Of a DNA stretch of 64,000 nt, positions 49,716-58,761 are shown piece by piece (positions within the stretch are counted from its first letter, which is position 1; the number at the start of each line of letters is the position of its first letter). Position numbers and translations under genes: made by a program. The notes under the pieces were generated by a model. That model was not told the DNA's origin. It saw nothing but the letters and a program-made list of their open reading frames with translations, and ran no database searches. This DNA comes from AWTP1-13 sp963840445 (GTDB taxonomy: Bacteria; Pseudomonadota; Alphaproteobacteria; Rhizobiales; Hyphomicrobiaceae). The DNA is taken from contig CAWIZC010000006.1 in NCBI GenBank assembly GCA_963840445.1, positions 186,001 through 250,000 on the forward strand. Direction: 5' to 3'.

Positions 49716-50931
49716 AGCTGGCGAGTTCGACATCATCCGCCTGGGCGCGCAAGGCGATGGCATCGCCGATGACGCCCGACGGCCCACGCTTCGTTCCCTT
49801 CGCGCTGCCGGGCGAGCGCGTGCGCGTGACCGGCGGCGACATGGTGGAGGTGGTCGCGAACGCCAGCCCCGAGCGGCGCGCAGCGATCTGCCGCCATTTC
49901 GGGACGTGCGGCGGCTGCGTTGCCCAGCACATGAGCGAGGACCTCTATGCCGAATGGAAGCGCGGCATCGTGGTCGAGGCGTTTCGCCAGCGCGGCCTCA
50001 GCCCCGACATTGCGCCGCTGCTGCGGGTGCCGCCGGGCTCGCGCCGCCGCGCCGTGCTGACCAGCAAGCGCGCAGGTGAGAGGGTCACGCTCGGCTATCA
50101 CCGCCGCCGCAGCCATGCAGTGTTCGACCTCGAGGAGTGCCCGGTGCTGGCTGCCGACATCGTCGTCGCACTGCCGGGGTTGCGCGCCATCGCGGGCGTC
50201 GCTCGCCAGCGACGAGGCGCGGCTGACCGTGCTGGCGACGCCGACCGGCCTCCATGTGACAGTGGACGGAAAGGTTGGACGGCCCGATGCCAAGGTCGCT
50301 GCAAGCATCGCCCGCATCGCTGCACAGCACCGCTTCGCGCGCGTTTCGATCGGCGGGGAGACGATCGTCGAGCGAGCGGTGCCAGTGCTGCACACTTCGG
50401 GCGTCGACGTCACGCCGCCACCCGGCGCGTTCGTGCAGGCGGTTGCCGAGGCGGAAAATGCCCTGGCAGGCGCGGTGCTCGACCGGATCGGCAAACCCAA
50501 GCGCGCGGCCGACCTGTTCTGCGGCATCGGCACGTTCGCCCTGGCACTGGCGCGCCGCAGCCGGGTCTCCGCTTTCGACAGCGACGGCGAGTTCGGTTGC
50601 GGCCCTGCAGGCCGCTGCTCGTCATGCCAGCGGACTGAAACCAATTGAGACGCGGGTGCGCGATCTGTTCCGCGAGCCGCTGTCGCCGCGCGAGTTGGCG
50701 CAATTCGACGCCGTGGTGCTCGATCCTCCGCGCGCGGGGGCCAAGGCCCAGTGCGGGGCATTGGCCGACTCAGACGTGAGCAGCATCGTCTACGTATCGT
50801 GCGACCCGGCTACTCTGGCGCGCGACGCGCGTATCCTGGTCGATGCCGGCTATCGGCTCGGCGAGGTGGTGCTGGTCGACCAGTTCTTGTTTGCGGCGCA
50901 CGTCGAGTTGGTTGTCGCGCTAACGCGCTGA
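49705..50931 (+). pseudogene. RNA m5U methyltransferase (RumA/RlmD class), three frameshifts
   Basis: Read through, about 405 residues. Start region VAGEAGEFDIIRLGAQGDGI is a TRAM-like part; then DGPRFVPFALPGERVRVTGG, the iron-sulfur cysteine motif CRHFGTCGGCVAQHMSEDLY, VTPPPGAFVQAVAEAENALA, AM-binding DLFCGIGTFALALARRSR and the catalytic region VVLDPPRAGAKAQCGALA, with VYVSCDPATLARDARIL near the end. Frame changes fall near 49768, 50200 and 50592. Such enzymes methylate uridines in 23S rRNA. It overlaps the tlyA end. Confidence 0.85.
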
Positions 50932-51309
50932 TCCGGAGCGCCACTTAACCGTCCGACAACCGCCATCTAGCATTCTCCTCACATCGCAGGGCCGAGCCCT
51001 GCGAAGAGTGTTGCTGGGGGGACACGCCGGATGTTTGCGTCAGTGTGGAGATTGATCGTCGAGCGATGGCGCCACCCCGGCCATGCAGCGGACAGCCCGG
51101 CCGCCGCCGGAAAGCACCCGAACCGCTGAACGGCGCCAGACTCTCGCGCCCCGTCAAAGTTTCGGCGGGCCGTACCCGTGGGGTCGGCACTCCCTCCGGG
51201 CTGCGGGTGTCCGCACCGAGCAAGCCTCGGGTTGCGCGGATGCGCGGCGTAAAGGGCGAAGTTGGAGGGGCCCAAACCGGCTGGCTTGCGAACAGCGAGC
51301 CTTTGGGAT
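50932..51309. other. 378-base region without a supported gene
   Basis: A 32-codon frame from ATG 51031 (preceded by GGGGGG) is possible but unsupported. Nothing else seen. Confidence 0.5.
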
Positions 51310-51681
51310 TTAGGCTACGGGCTCCGGCTTGCGCTCGTCGGCCTGGTCGCGCCGCCAGCTCGCGAAGTCCTGTTCGGCCGGCTGCAGCTCGAAGCCTTCG
51401 CGATCAATGAGGCCTACCGCGTGCATGTGCTTGCGCAGCGGATGGCGCGGGTCGACGCAGAGGTCGTGCAGGTACTTGTCGACCACTCCGAGCATGTCCC
51501 AGACTTCCGTCAGGATGAAAGCCGGAGGGCGGGTGTACTCCACGCTGCTCCGGAAGCTGGCGAGCGCAGCCTGGGCGCGCAACAGGGCGTGCACTACGGG
51601 CGGCCTTCCCTCTGCGAAGTGGGACTCTGAAGCGGGGCCACATAGGACGTTGCGTGGCGACTTGGTGGGGGCATTAGACAT
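51310..51681 (-). CDS. hypothetical protein
   Basis: A 123-residue cytoplasmic protein with LLRAQAALASFRSSVEYTRP, DMLGVVDKYLHDLCVDPRHP and a charged C-terminus. ATG 51681 has CAGGAG ten bases upstream, preferred over the open frame to 51807. Located at the edge of the degraded accessory region. No family recognised. Confidence 0.5.
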   Translation of the reverse strand: MSNAPTKSPRNVLCGPASESHFAEGRPPVVHALLRAQAALASFRSSVEYTRPPAFILTEVWDMLGVVDKYLHDLCVDPRHPLRKHMHAVGLIDREGFELQPAEQDFASWRRDQADERKPEPVA

Positions 51682-51861
51682 AGCTTGGGTACTCCTGAAA
51701 GGTGCGCGGGCACCTCGGGTTGAAGACGGATTGTGGGGGTCGAGCTTGAGGTGTCCGCCGGTATGGTCGCCGACCGGGCTCGCGCTCGATGGGGTAATGT
51801 TGCACACAGATGTTAAGATTTTGGTCGGTGTAATTGTGCGGGTACAACTGGAGTTTCTAAA

Positions 51862-51982
51862 CTAGTCCGTCCCGGAATAGGGGAGGTCCGCCGGAATTTT
51901 GAAATCGCATTTTCCTGGGGAGGCCGCCGAAATTTTGAAACCGCATTTCAAAACCAGTCCGCCCCGATGTGGGGAGGTCATT
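51862..51982. repeat. nested direct repeats, possible insertion-sequence end
   Basis: Two copies of GGGGAGG.CCGCCG.AATTTTG followed by AAA.CGCATTT lie at 51880-51912 and 51917-51948, flanked by two copies of AGTCCG.CCCGR...GGGGAGGTC (from about 51863 and 51955). Repeated terminal blocks of this kind occur at ends of some IS21-type elements, but no transposase is adjacent, so this is at most a remnant. The rest of 51682-52271 holds nothing else I can support. Confidence 0.5.
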
Positions 51983-52271
51983 GTGTTCACAACCTGCGAT
52001 CGGGGGAGGTTGCGGCGTAGAGGGACTTTACCCGCGATAGAATTTTCGAGCCCGAGGGGGGCCGCCGGGTGGCCTCGAAGCGGCTGAGCCGGGGCCGCCA
52101 TCCTCCGTATGCAGAGCAGCTGCTATCGGCAAATCGATGGAAGCCGACCTTCCACCATTCAACATGCCGCGATGCCCGGTGAAAGCTGGCCATACAAAAT
52201 CCCCTCTGAATACGTGTTGCGAAACCCCAGCAAAAGTGTGATTTATCGCAAACACACAGGGGGCACTTCAA

Positions 52272-52499
52272 ATGGACCTTGACCAAGTAATGGAGGCTCA
52301 GATCACACCTCACCAAGCGCTCGAAGAACTGGAACGCCATGAATGTGTGAAGGAGCTGTACATCTTCGCCAACGCAATCACGGCCGTCGGCCTTCCATCG
52401 ATTGGGCCGGATGGCTGGGAAATGCCAGAAACAAGGACCTTTGAGATTCGCGATGGCCTTGTAGACGGCCGCGCGGTCATGGAGTGGCTTGGATACTGA
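52272..52499 (+). CDS. small hypothetical protein
   Basis: A 75-residue acidic protein (DLDQVMEAQITPHQALEELE; GLPSIGPDGWEMPETRTFEI). GGGGGC precedes ATG 52272 by about 6 bases. It sits immediately upstream of the recombinase remnant, as accessory genes of mobile elements do. No family recognised. Confidence 0.5.
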   Translation: MDLDQVMEAQITPHQALEELERHECVKELYIFANAITAVGLPSIGPDGWEMPETRTFEIRDGLVDGRAVMEWLGY

Positions 52500-52507
52500 G
52501 GCGCCAT

Positions 52508-52830
52508 ATGGCCAAGACTGCGAAGCGCGTGGCGCTTTACGTGCGTGTGAGTACAGACCAGCAATCGGTTGAGCATCAGACTACAGAGCTGCGCCAGGTC
52601 GCCGAGCGCCGGGGCTGGAGCGTTGTGCAGGTTTACAGCGATGCGGGATCAGAGGCGCCAAGGGACGCGCTCAGCGGCCAGGCCTTGACGCCATGCTGAA
52701 GTGCCGCGGCGCAAGTTTGATGTGGTGATGTCGTGGGCATTGATCGGCTCGGCCGCAGCCTGATTTCTCTGGGCCAACCGCAGCTGGAGCTGCGGCGCGA
52801 TCTCGACTCCGCAATCCATCGCCGACACGG
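52508..52830 (+). pseudogene. serine recombinase (resolvase/invertase) remnant, several frameshifts
   Basis: The N-terminus has the resolvase pattern RVALYVRVSTDQQSVEHQTT with the catalytic serine in RVST, then ERRGWSVVQVYSDAG. From about 52650 the frame is lost; in other frames one can still read GAKGRAQRPGLDAMLK and IDRLGRSLISL, both typical of the catalytic domain. The DNA-binding end is not recognisable. It marks a decayed mobile element. Confidence 0.75.
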
Positions 52831-52917
52831 CCCGCACTCTGCAGTCGCCCTCGCCGCACTCCGGCCCAGACCCGACACGTCTGGCTAAGACGACCAAGCT
52901 CAGCGCCAGGAGGCAAG

Positions 52918-53235
52918 TCAAAGGCGTGGCGAGGTGCGGAGCCGTTGGCGGCCTGCGCCGACCGATGTCGTGCCAACGGCGGTCGCGACAGGCGATGGCA
53001 TCGCCTCGACGCTGCCAAGGGGCTCGGAGCGGCGGCGGGCATAGACTAGCTGGGCGTGGATGGTATACGCTTGACGCGTCGACCGTATGTAGATGCGTTG
53101 GCCGTGGGGCTGCCCGAGGGCGCCGCTCTCCAGCCATCTGCGGATGGTCATCTCGCGTACACCGGCAATCCGGGCAGCGTGACCAAGAGAAATTAGGTTA
53201 CTGGACTTGGTTTCTGGACTGTTGACGGACATCAC
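52918..53235 (-). CDS. helix-turn-helix DNA-binding protein (MerR/excisionase-like)
   Basis: A 105-residue protein with an N-terminal winged-helix pattern LISLGHAARIAGVREMTIRR and WLESGALGQPHGQRIYIR, as in excisionase/MerR-like domains. The part after about residue 50 has low-quality composition and may be out of frame: the alternative frame continues VDASSVYHPRPA. Probably the regulator or excisionase of the decayed element nearby. Confidence 0.5.
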   Translation of the reverse strand: MMSVNSPETKSSNLISLGHAARIAGVREMTIRRWLESGALGQPHGQRIYIRSTRQAYTIHAQLVYARRRSEPLGSVEAMPSPVATAVGTTSVGAGRQRLRTSPRL

Positions 53236-53546
53236 TCAAACTCCACACTACATGTTGCGCCTCCCGGATGTTGCGGCTCTGTCCCTAGAATTAGCCCTAC
53301 ACCATTAACAAAACGTGTGAGGTCGAGGCACATCACATGCGTTCGCCTTCACCACGTTCACTAATCCGTGAACGGATCATCTAGTTGCCGATGCACAGAA
53401 AATTCGCTCCAGGATCGGCGAGCAAAAACTTTGGCCATCTCGGTGTCGGCCGACAACGGAAGGCCTGCCACGGGCTGAATTTGGCACCCCTGGTGCGCTC
53501 AAAATCGGCTAAGCTTCGCGTTGGCACTGCCGTCCGAGTAAAAGCC
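53236..53546. other. 311-base region without a supported gene
   Basis: AT-richer than the surroundings. No ORF with a convincing pattern; contains the promoter for the divergent HTH gene. Confidence 0.4.
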
Positions 53547-53713
53547 ATGGCGACGCCAAGAGAAAACCTCCCGTCGAGTTCCATCGAGACATCGTCAGCT
53601 CAGAGATCGATCGTCTCATCAACTCTGCGCGCATCCGCATCGAGCAGCAGCGCATTCACTTGAGCCTGCTTCGCGGCAACATCAATCCCGAGCGCACGGA
53701 GCCGGCGATTTGA
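53547..53713 (+). pseudogene. small hypothetical protein, probable frameshift
   Basis: ATG 53547 begins MATPR; after a one-base correction near 53559 the frame reads KRKPPVEFHRDIVSSEIDRL, INSARIRIEQQRIHLSLLRG and stops at 53711-53713. The corrected reading is helical, charged and protein-like (about 55 residues), while the uncorrected one is Ser/Thr-rich noise. Unknown function. Confidence 0.35.
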
Positions 53714-53949
53714 GGGACATGATCGAAGGCTGCGAAAGACTCCGGTCGATCCGCAGGCAACTCACAGATTGAATGTCGTTCAGGTAGTGCCCCGGCCCGA
53801 GGAAGCGACGACACCAATGATCCCGGCCCTGTCGGAGCGACGGCCTCACGAAACGGCACGAGAAACGACCGCAACCGCGGCGGCATAACTGCACCCGTAA
53901 TCCAACGTCCCGGCCCTTGCTCGGCGAAGCGGAGGAGCCGCCGAGACGA

Positions 53950-54207
53950 TCAGGTGGCGATCGTCCTCCACGACGTGGCCGTAGGCATAGCGGTTGCCGT
54001 AGCGCGATGGGCTCGACGTCGGCCGGTGCCACCCGCACATTCGCCGCAACGAAACTTCGGCGCGAGATGCGCGACCAGGCAATCTGGCCCGAACTTCTCG
54101 ATCAGTGTTGGAAGATAGACCGTGGTGCCATGGCGGCAGCGCCGGCAGACCACGTTGAAGGCGCACTTCCAATCCGCGTAGTGGCGCAACGTGGGAGTCG
54201 CCCAAAA
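53950..54207 (-). pseudogene. zinc-ribbon protein fragment, frameshifted
   Basis: One frame reads ADWKCAFNVVCRRCRHGTTV, YLPTLIEKFGPDCLVAHLAP and KFRCGEC: two CxxC pairs spaced as in zinc ribbons. The likely start lies in another frame (LLLGDSH) just after the porin terminator, and the C-terminal part (NVRVAPADVEPIALR) in a third, continuing to about 53900. At least two indels. Small zinc-ribbon proteins of this layout are common hypotheticals in alphaproteobacteria. Confidence 0.45.
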
Positions 54208-54212
54208 GCAAT

Positions 54213-54232
54213 CGGGCCCCGAAAGGGGCCCG
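54213..54232 (-). terminator. terminator of the porin gene
   Basis: CGGGCCCC and GGGGCCCG form an 8-base-pair stem with a GAAA/TTTC loop, 25 bases after the porin stop, followed on the minus strand by ATTGCTTTT. Confidence 0.75.
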
Positions 54233-54257
54233 ACGCACGTCTGACAGTTCCAGACGA

Positions 54258-55099
54258 TCAGTAGGTGAACTTGAGGGTACCGACCACCCGCTCGTCGCAG
54301 GAGAACAGGCTGCTCTTGTTGCAACCGATAGCGGACGGGTTGTTGATGTTCGTATCCCAGTAGCGCACGTCGACCGACCAGTTCTTGTCCAGAGCGAACG
54401 TCACGCCAGCGTTCCAGTAGGTGTACTTGCTGTTGTCGCCGTGACGTTGTCGATGTAGAGCGCTTCTTGTCGTCGGCGAACTGGTAGCCGATCAAGGCGC
54501 TGAAGGTCGGCGTGATCCGGCCGAAGATCGTCGGCAGGGTCTGCGAGAAGCTAGCCCTCGAACGTCCAGACATTGCCCGTCTCATACTGGTAGTCCGGTG
54601 AGAAGTACACCGTGCCGCCCAGGGTGCCGCCCTTCCAGATCTCGCCGCTCGCATTGACCTTCAACTCAACGTAGTTCGGATCACGGCCACCGGAACGTAC
54701 CGAGGTTGAGGCAGCGTTGGGATAGGTGTAGTAGATGATGCCGAGATCCCAGGCGATCTTGCCGGTGTTGAACTTGACGCCGCCGTACCAGTCCATCTCG
54801 AGGCTGGCGGCAACGTTGCCGTACCAGCTGTCGAGCCGCCCCAATCCAGGCTCGAAGCCCAGACACCGGCGTAGAACATGCCGCAGGTCGCGTCGAAGCC
54901 ACCCTGAATGGCAGGACCTTCGCTGCGTCTGCGACATGCCGCGGAATACGTAGTCGGTTGTCAGAGCCGCGTTAGCAGAGAACGTGCAGCGGCGGGGTTC
55001 AGGCGTGTCCTTCATGCCGCCTGCGAAGGCGGGCGCCGCGAGCGCAAATACTGCGAAAGCTGCCGCAGCCCCGCTGGCGATACGTTGAATTGCGTTCAT
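54258..55099 (-). pseudogene. TorF-family putative porin, at least four frameshifts
   Basis: An outer-membrane beta-barrel protein of about 275 residues when pieced together. The signal peptide is NAIQRIASGAAAAFAVFALA, cleaved near AFA-GG; then ANAALTTDYVFRGMSQTQ, the usual TorF opening strand. Later pieces are YGGVKFNTGKIAWDLGIIYY, GGTVYFSPDYQYETGNVWTF, TFSALIGYQFADD and the C-terminal strand CDERVVGTLKFTY ending in Tyr. Shifts fall near 54920, 54840, 54560 and 54450. All pieces are in order, so decay is recent or the sequence is faulty. Confidence 0.8.
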
Positions 55100-55307
55100 G
55101 GTTGGCTTCCCTACTGTGATCGTCTGTGACCTCAAACTTCACGAGAACCTCGGGTGACGCAACCACTATCCGATGACCTGCTGCATTGTTAACAACTGGT
55201 CGTGCCATCTACGCAACACCTTGAGAAAGCACGTATTAGCGAATGTGCAGAGTGCTTAAGAACAGGGCAGTTTTTCAGTTTGTGTAGCGATTGACTGGAG
55301 GTTGCGC

Positions 55308-55338
55308 CCGATATCAGACGAGACCCGTCTGATATCGG
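55308..55338. repeat. perfect 13-base inverted repeat
   Basis: CCGATATCAGACG and CGTCTGATATCGG flank a 5-base spacer (AGACC). No T-run follows on either strand, so an operator or recombination site is as likely as a terminator. It lies about 210 bases upstream of the porin gene. Confidence 0.7.
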
Positions 55339-55544
55339 CTAGGCTTTGATTCGAACGAAAACATGATTCGGGACGACGCTGTCGCGCACGATGTGCGTTA
55401 TCGGTTGGAGGACTTGCCGTGCTGTTACCCGTGCGCAACAATTGCCAGATGCGGATCAAGGCTGACCGGCTGCGACGTCCCACTACCTAGTCGCTACCTA
55501 GTTGCTGGTGAGGAGACAGCTAGGATGCGCCAAGCGACTGCGCG

Positions 55545-55574
55545 CAAAAGAAAAAGGGCCGATAAATTCGGCCC
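55545..55574 (-). terminator. orphan Rho-independent terminator
   Basis: On the minus strand GGGCCGA-loop-TCGGCCC is followed by TTTTTCTTTT. No minus-strand coding gene lies upstream, so it may end a small RNA or the remains of a lost gene. Confidence 0.7.
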
Positions 55575-55936
55575 GTCCCTACTGAATCGTCTGTGGGTCT
55601 TTTCTGACGGCTCAGGCTCGGTGAAGCAATTGTAAATAGCTGTGTAGCAACTCAAACAACCGACATCGTGCCAACCATGCAACACTTTGGGATATCGGCC
55701 AACATTCTGCCTATATTCTGCCCAAAAGCCGAGAGCATCCGGGCCGCAAACTGCTTTTCGATTGGGCATGCTCACCTAGTTGCCGCTACTCCAAATGGCC
55801 AACCGTGTTGCCGACTTGCCCAACCTCCAGAGGTCGGGTGTTCCGCTCGATCAAACCGGACGGCAAGTACCAGCCCTTGCACCATATTGAATTTTCACGC
55901 ACCTCTTGATCTTCCACGCTCGCCTTGGCGCGTATC

Positions 55937-56710
55937 ATGGTCCAACCAGGCATTGCATTGATCACTGGCGCCGCCGTCCGCATTGGCCGGACGCTGGCGC
56001 TCGATCTCGCCACACACGGCTGGAAGGTCGGGTTGCATTGCCATGGCTCGACCGCGCAAGCCCAAGAACTCGCTGAGCAAATTCGCAAAGAGGGACGCGT
56101 GGCGGCGGTGTTGCCGGGCGACCTCACCGATCCGGCAGCGCCGGCACACCTGCTGCGCGCCTGCGTCTCGGCGCTGGGTGCTCCGACCCTGCTCGTCAAC
56201 AATGCGGCGATGTTCCGTGACGACGACCTCGCCAACCTCGATCCGACGCAGTGGAACGCCCAGTTCGCCGTCAACCTCAGGGCCCCCGTCTTCCTCGCCA
56301 AGGCCTTCGCCGCCGAGCTGCCCGCAGCTACGGCCGGCAACATCGTCAACATCATAGACCAGCGCGTGTGGAAGCCGACGCCTCGCTACTTCTCTTACAC
56401 CGCCTCCAAGCTCGCGCTCTGGGATGCCACGCGAACCCTGGCACAGGCACTCGCCCCGCGCATCCGCGTCAACGCCATCGGGCCTGGCCCCGTGCTCAAG
56501 AATGCGCATCAGACGGACGAGGAGTTTCAGGCGCAATGCGAGGCAACCATCCTCGGTCGGGGCACCAGCCCGCAGGAGATCGCCGCCGCTATCCGCTTTA
56601 TCCTGAACGCCCCGGCCATGACGGGTCAGATGATCGCGCTGGACGGCGGTCAGCATCTGGCCTGGCAGACGCCCGACGTCGAGGGCTACAGCGCTTCGCG
56701 AAAGTCATGA
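55937..56710 (+). CDS. SDR-family pteridine reductase (FolM-like)
   Basis: A 257-residue short-chain dehydrogenase: ALITGAAVRIGRTLALDLAT (the GAAxRIG form seen in pteridine reductases rather than GASxGIG), LVNNAAMFRDDDL, catalytic Tyr-Lys in YFSYTASKLALWDATRTLA and IRVNAIGPGPVL. Together with the overlapping folB it suggests a dihydromonapterin/dihydrofolate reductase role in pterin metabolism. ATG 55937 is preferred over TTG 55925. Confidence 0.83.
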   Translation: MVQPGIALITGAAVRIGRTLALDLATHGWKVGLHCHGSTAQAQELAEQIRKEGRVAAVLPGDLTDPAAPAHLLRACVSALGAPTLLVNNAAMFRDDDLANLDPTQWNAQFAVNLRAPVFLAKAFAAELPAATAGNIVNIIDQRVWKPTPRYFSYTASKLALWDATRTLAQALAPRIRVNAIGPGPVLKNAHQTDEEFQAQCEATILGRGTSPQEIAAAIRFILNAPAMTGQMIALDGGQHLAWQTPDVEGYSASRKS

Positions 56711-57111
56711 ACCAGAGCAAAGACATGATGCCGGCACAGCCGCTCCCGGACAGTGGCCGACGGCTGGTGTTCGTACGCGACCTCGAAATCGTCGTCAGCG
56801 TCGGCGTGCTCGCGCATGAGAAGCGCTACGAGCAGCGCGTTCTGATCTCCGTCGAGTTGGTGGTGCATGATGCCTACGATGGCGAATCAGACCGGCTCGA
56901 GCACGTTGTCGACTACAGCAAGCTGATCGACGGCATTACGCTGCTGGTGCAAGGCGAGCACGTCAATCTGCTCGAGACCATGGCCGAGCGGGTGGCCGCG
57001 CACTGTCTGGCCAACCCGCGCGTCGAGCGTGCGCGCGTGCGCATTGAAAAACCTGACATCGTGCCGGCGTGCCGCTCGGTCGGCATCGAGATCGAGCGCC
57101 ATCGCAGATAG
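56707..57111 (+). CDS. folB: dihydroneopterin aldolase (FolB)
   Basis: Cleaves 7,8-dihydroneopterin to 6-hydroxymethyl-dihydropterin in folate synthesis. The 134-residue protein has FVRDLEIVVSVGVLAHEKRY, DRLEHVVDYSKLIDGITLLV and the catalytic Glu region VNLLETMAERVAAHCL, ending with RVRIEKPDIVPACRSVGIEI. Its ATG overlaps the preceding TGA, so the two are one unit. The longer frame upstream is overlap. Confidence 0.9.
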   Translation: MNQSKDMMPAQPLPDSGRRLVFVRDLEIVVSVGVLAHEKRYEQRVLISVELVVHDAYDGESDRLEHVVDYSKLIDGITLLVQGEHVNLLETMAERVAAHCLANPRVERARVRIEKPDIVPACRSVGIEIERHRR

Positions 57112-57391
57112 CGGGTGGCGCTCGGTTTTTCCGATCGGTGCCACACGGGCGCCCCAAATCTGAGCGCAGATTAAATGTCTGGTAATGTTGTTCGTTCGGA
57201 CCGCGACCGAGACATCGGACCGTCATACGGCAGCATCTGGCTGACGTGGGGATGGCGGAAAGCGGAGCAACCGGGCGAGGGACAGAGCTGGAGCCCCTGT
57301 CGTAACGGCTCGTTAATGTTAAGAGCCGATAAACGAACGAAATGGGACGCAGGGGCAAGCGCACGTAGGGCAAAAGCACGGTGGGTGTTCC

Positions 57392-58669
57392 ATGCAGCGC
57401 GGCTTGGGAGCGTGTCTCCTCTTCGCATTCGCAGCGATTCCAATGCAGTCGGCGGGGGCCGGCAACCTTCCAGACATAAAAGTCAGCGCCACCAACCGGG
57501 TACCGGCATGCGCCACCCCCGGGCGGATGATGGACTACCTGAAGAGCCGCAATTCAGAGATCGACCCACGCTATGGCGGCATAGCCACCGAATACATGCG
57601 CATCGGCGAAACGCTGGGCATACGGTGGGACTTCGCTTTCTACCAGATGATCATCGAGACCGGATCGCTCACCTACCGCAACGGCAGCCGGTCCGGAGAC
57701 GTGAAGCCGGCGCAGAACAACTTCGCCGGCCTCGGCGCAACGGGCGGCGGCGAGATGGGCGAGAGTTTCAAGGACATCGCCAGCGGCGTGCGCGGACACA
57801 TCGAGCACCTGCTGCTGTACGCCGGTGACAAGGTCGACAATCCGGTCGCCGATCGCACCCGCAAGGTGCAGGAGTGGGGCGTGCTGACCCCATGGCACGC
57901 GAAGTTCACCCGGCCGATCTCCTTCACGGACCTGGCAGCCAAGTGGTCGCCCGGGAGCAATAGCTACGGCAAGATGCTCGAGGCGATCGCCGACAAGTTC
58001 GCGGACGACTTCTGCTCCAAGCCCGACCCGCGGCCGGAACTCGTGGCAGAGGCACGTGGCCAGCAGGCCAAGACCGCGGACGCCAAGCCGGTCGAGCGGC
58101 CATCCGGCGCCGAGCTGGCGCAGCGCGCGATCGATGACGGCAGGGCGCAGGATCAGGCGCGGTCCGGCCTCGGCGTGCAGTCCTCGACCAAGCCGTCGAT
58201 GCCGTTCAGGATGCTGAATTCTCCCTCCGAGCCGGCCACGCAACTGACCGAGACCGCACAGATCGAGACGCCGGCCAAGCCCAAGGAGACGGAGGTCAGG
58301 GCCGAGGCCAAAGCCAAGGTTCCTGCCACCACCGGCGCGGTCGCCGCCAAGCCTTCGACGCCGGCCGAGAAGGCGCCAATGCGCGTGGCGTCTGCCGCCG
58401 GAGCGGCCGCCAAGCCGTTCGAGCCGCCGGCCGCCGGTCAGAAATGCAAGGTGTGGACGGCCAGCTACGGCGGCCAGAAGGCCATGATCATCAGCCATCT
58501 GGTCGATAAGGTCCTGAACTACACAGTGCTCGACGTGAACGAGGGTGCCGAGTTCCGCGAAGCGGAAGCCTTCATTGCCGCCTATGCCAAAGAAGGCAAG
58601 AAGATCGGCGAGTTCGCCAGCCAGTCGCAGGCCCTGGACAAGGCCTTCGAGCTCTGCCCCGAGGGTTGA
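57392..58669 (+). CDS. exported glucosaminidase-like protein with new C-terminal domain, copy 1
   Basis: A 425-residue exported protein. After the signal peptide (cleaved near AGA-G) a glucosaminidase-type domain (residues about 30-215) contains LGIRWDFAFYQMIIETGSLT with a plausible catalytic Glu, and AQNNFAGLGATGGGEMGESF, as in peptidoglycan hexosaminidases. A long Ala/Pro/Lys linker (about 220-345) follows, then a compact C-terminal domain (KCKVWTASYGGQKAMIISHL to DKAFELCPEG) with two cysteines. The same two-domain layout recurs in the next gene. The C-terminal domain is not one I recognise. Confidence 0.8.
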   Translation: MQRGLGACLLFAFAAIPMQSAGAGNLPDIKVSATNRVPACATPGRMMDYLKSRNSEIDPRYGGIATEYMRIGETLGIRWDFAFYQMIIETGSLTYRNGSRSGDVKPAQNNFAGLGATGGGEMGESFKDIASGVRGHIEHLLLYAGDKVDNPVADRTRKVQEWGVLTPWHAKFTRPISFTDLAAKWSPGSNSYGKMLEAIADKFADDFCSKPDPRPELVAEARGQQAKTADAKPVERPSGAELAQRAIDDGRAQDQARSGLGVQSSTKPSMPFRMLNSPSEPATQLTETAQIETPAKPKETEVRAEAKAKVPATTGAVAAKPSTPAEKAPMRVASAAGAAAKPFEPPAAGQKCKVWTASYGGQKAMIISHLVDKVLNYTVLDVNEGAEFREAEAFIAAYAKEGKKIGEFASQSQALDKAFELCPEG

Positions 58670-58761
58670 TCCGAGATCATACCGCGACGCTGCTCACGTC
58701 GGCTCCGCCGACACCGGCGGTGCATTTCCAGCCTCAACCGAAGAGGACACGTGCCAGCGTG

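Larger units (their letters stand above)
55100..55936. other. 837-base region without a supported protein gene
   Basis: Holds the porin promoter, a perfect inverted repeat and an orphan terminator (listed separately). A 93-codon minus frame at 55494-55775 crosses that terminator and has no protein-like pattern. Confidence 0.5.

Noticed and set aside
51045..51410. 121-codon plus-strand frame
   Set aside because: Overlaps the better-supported minus-strand gene at 51310-51681 and has low-complexity Arg/Pro/Ser composition.
55494..55775. 93-codon minus-strand frame
   Set aside because: It crosses a strong terminator and shows no protein-like pattern.
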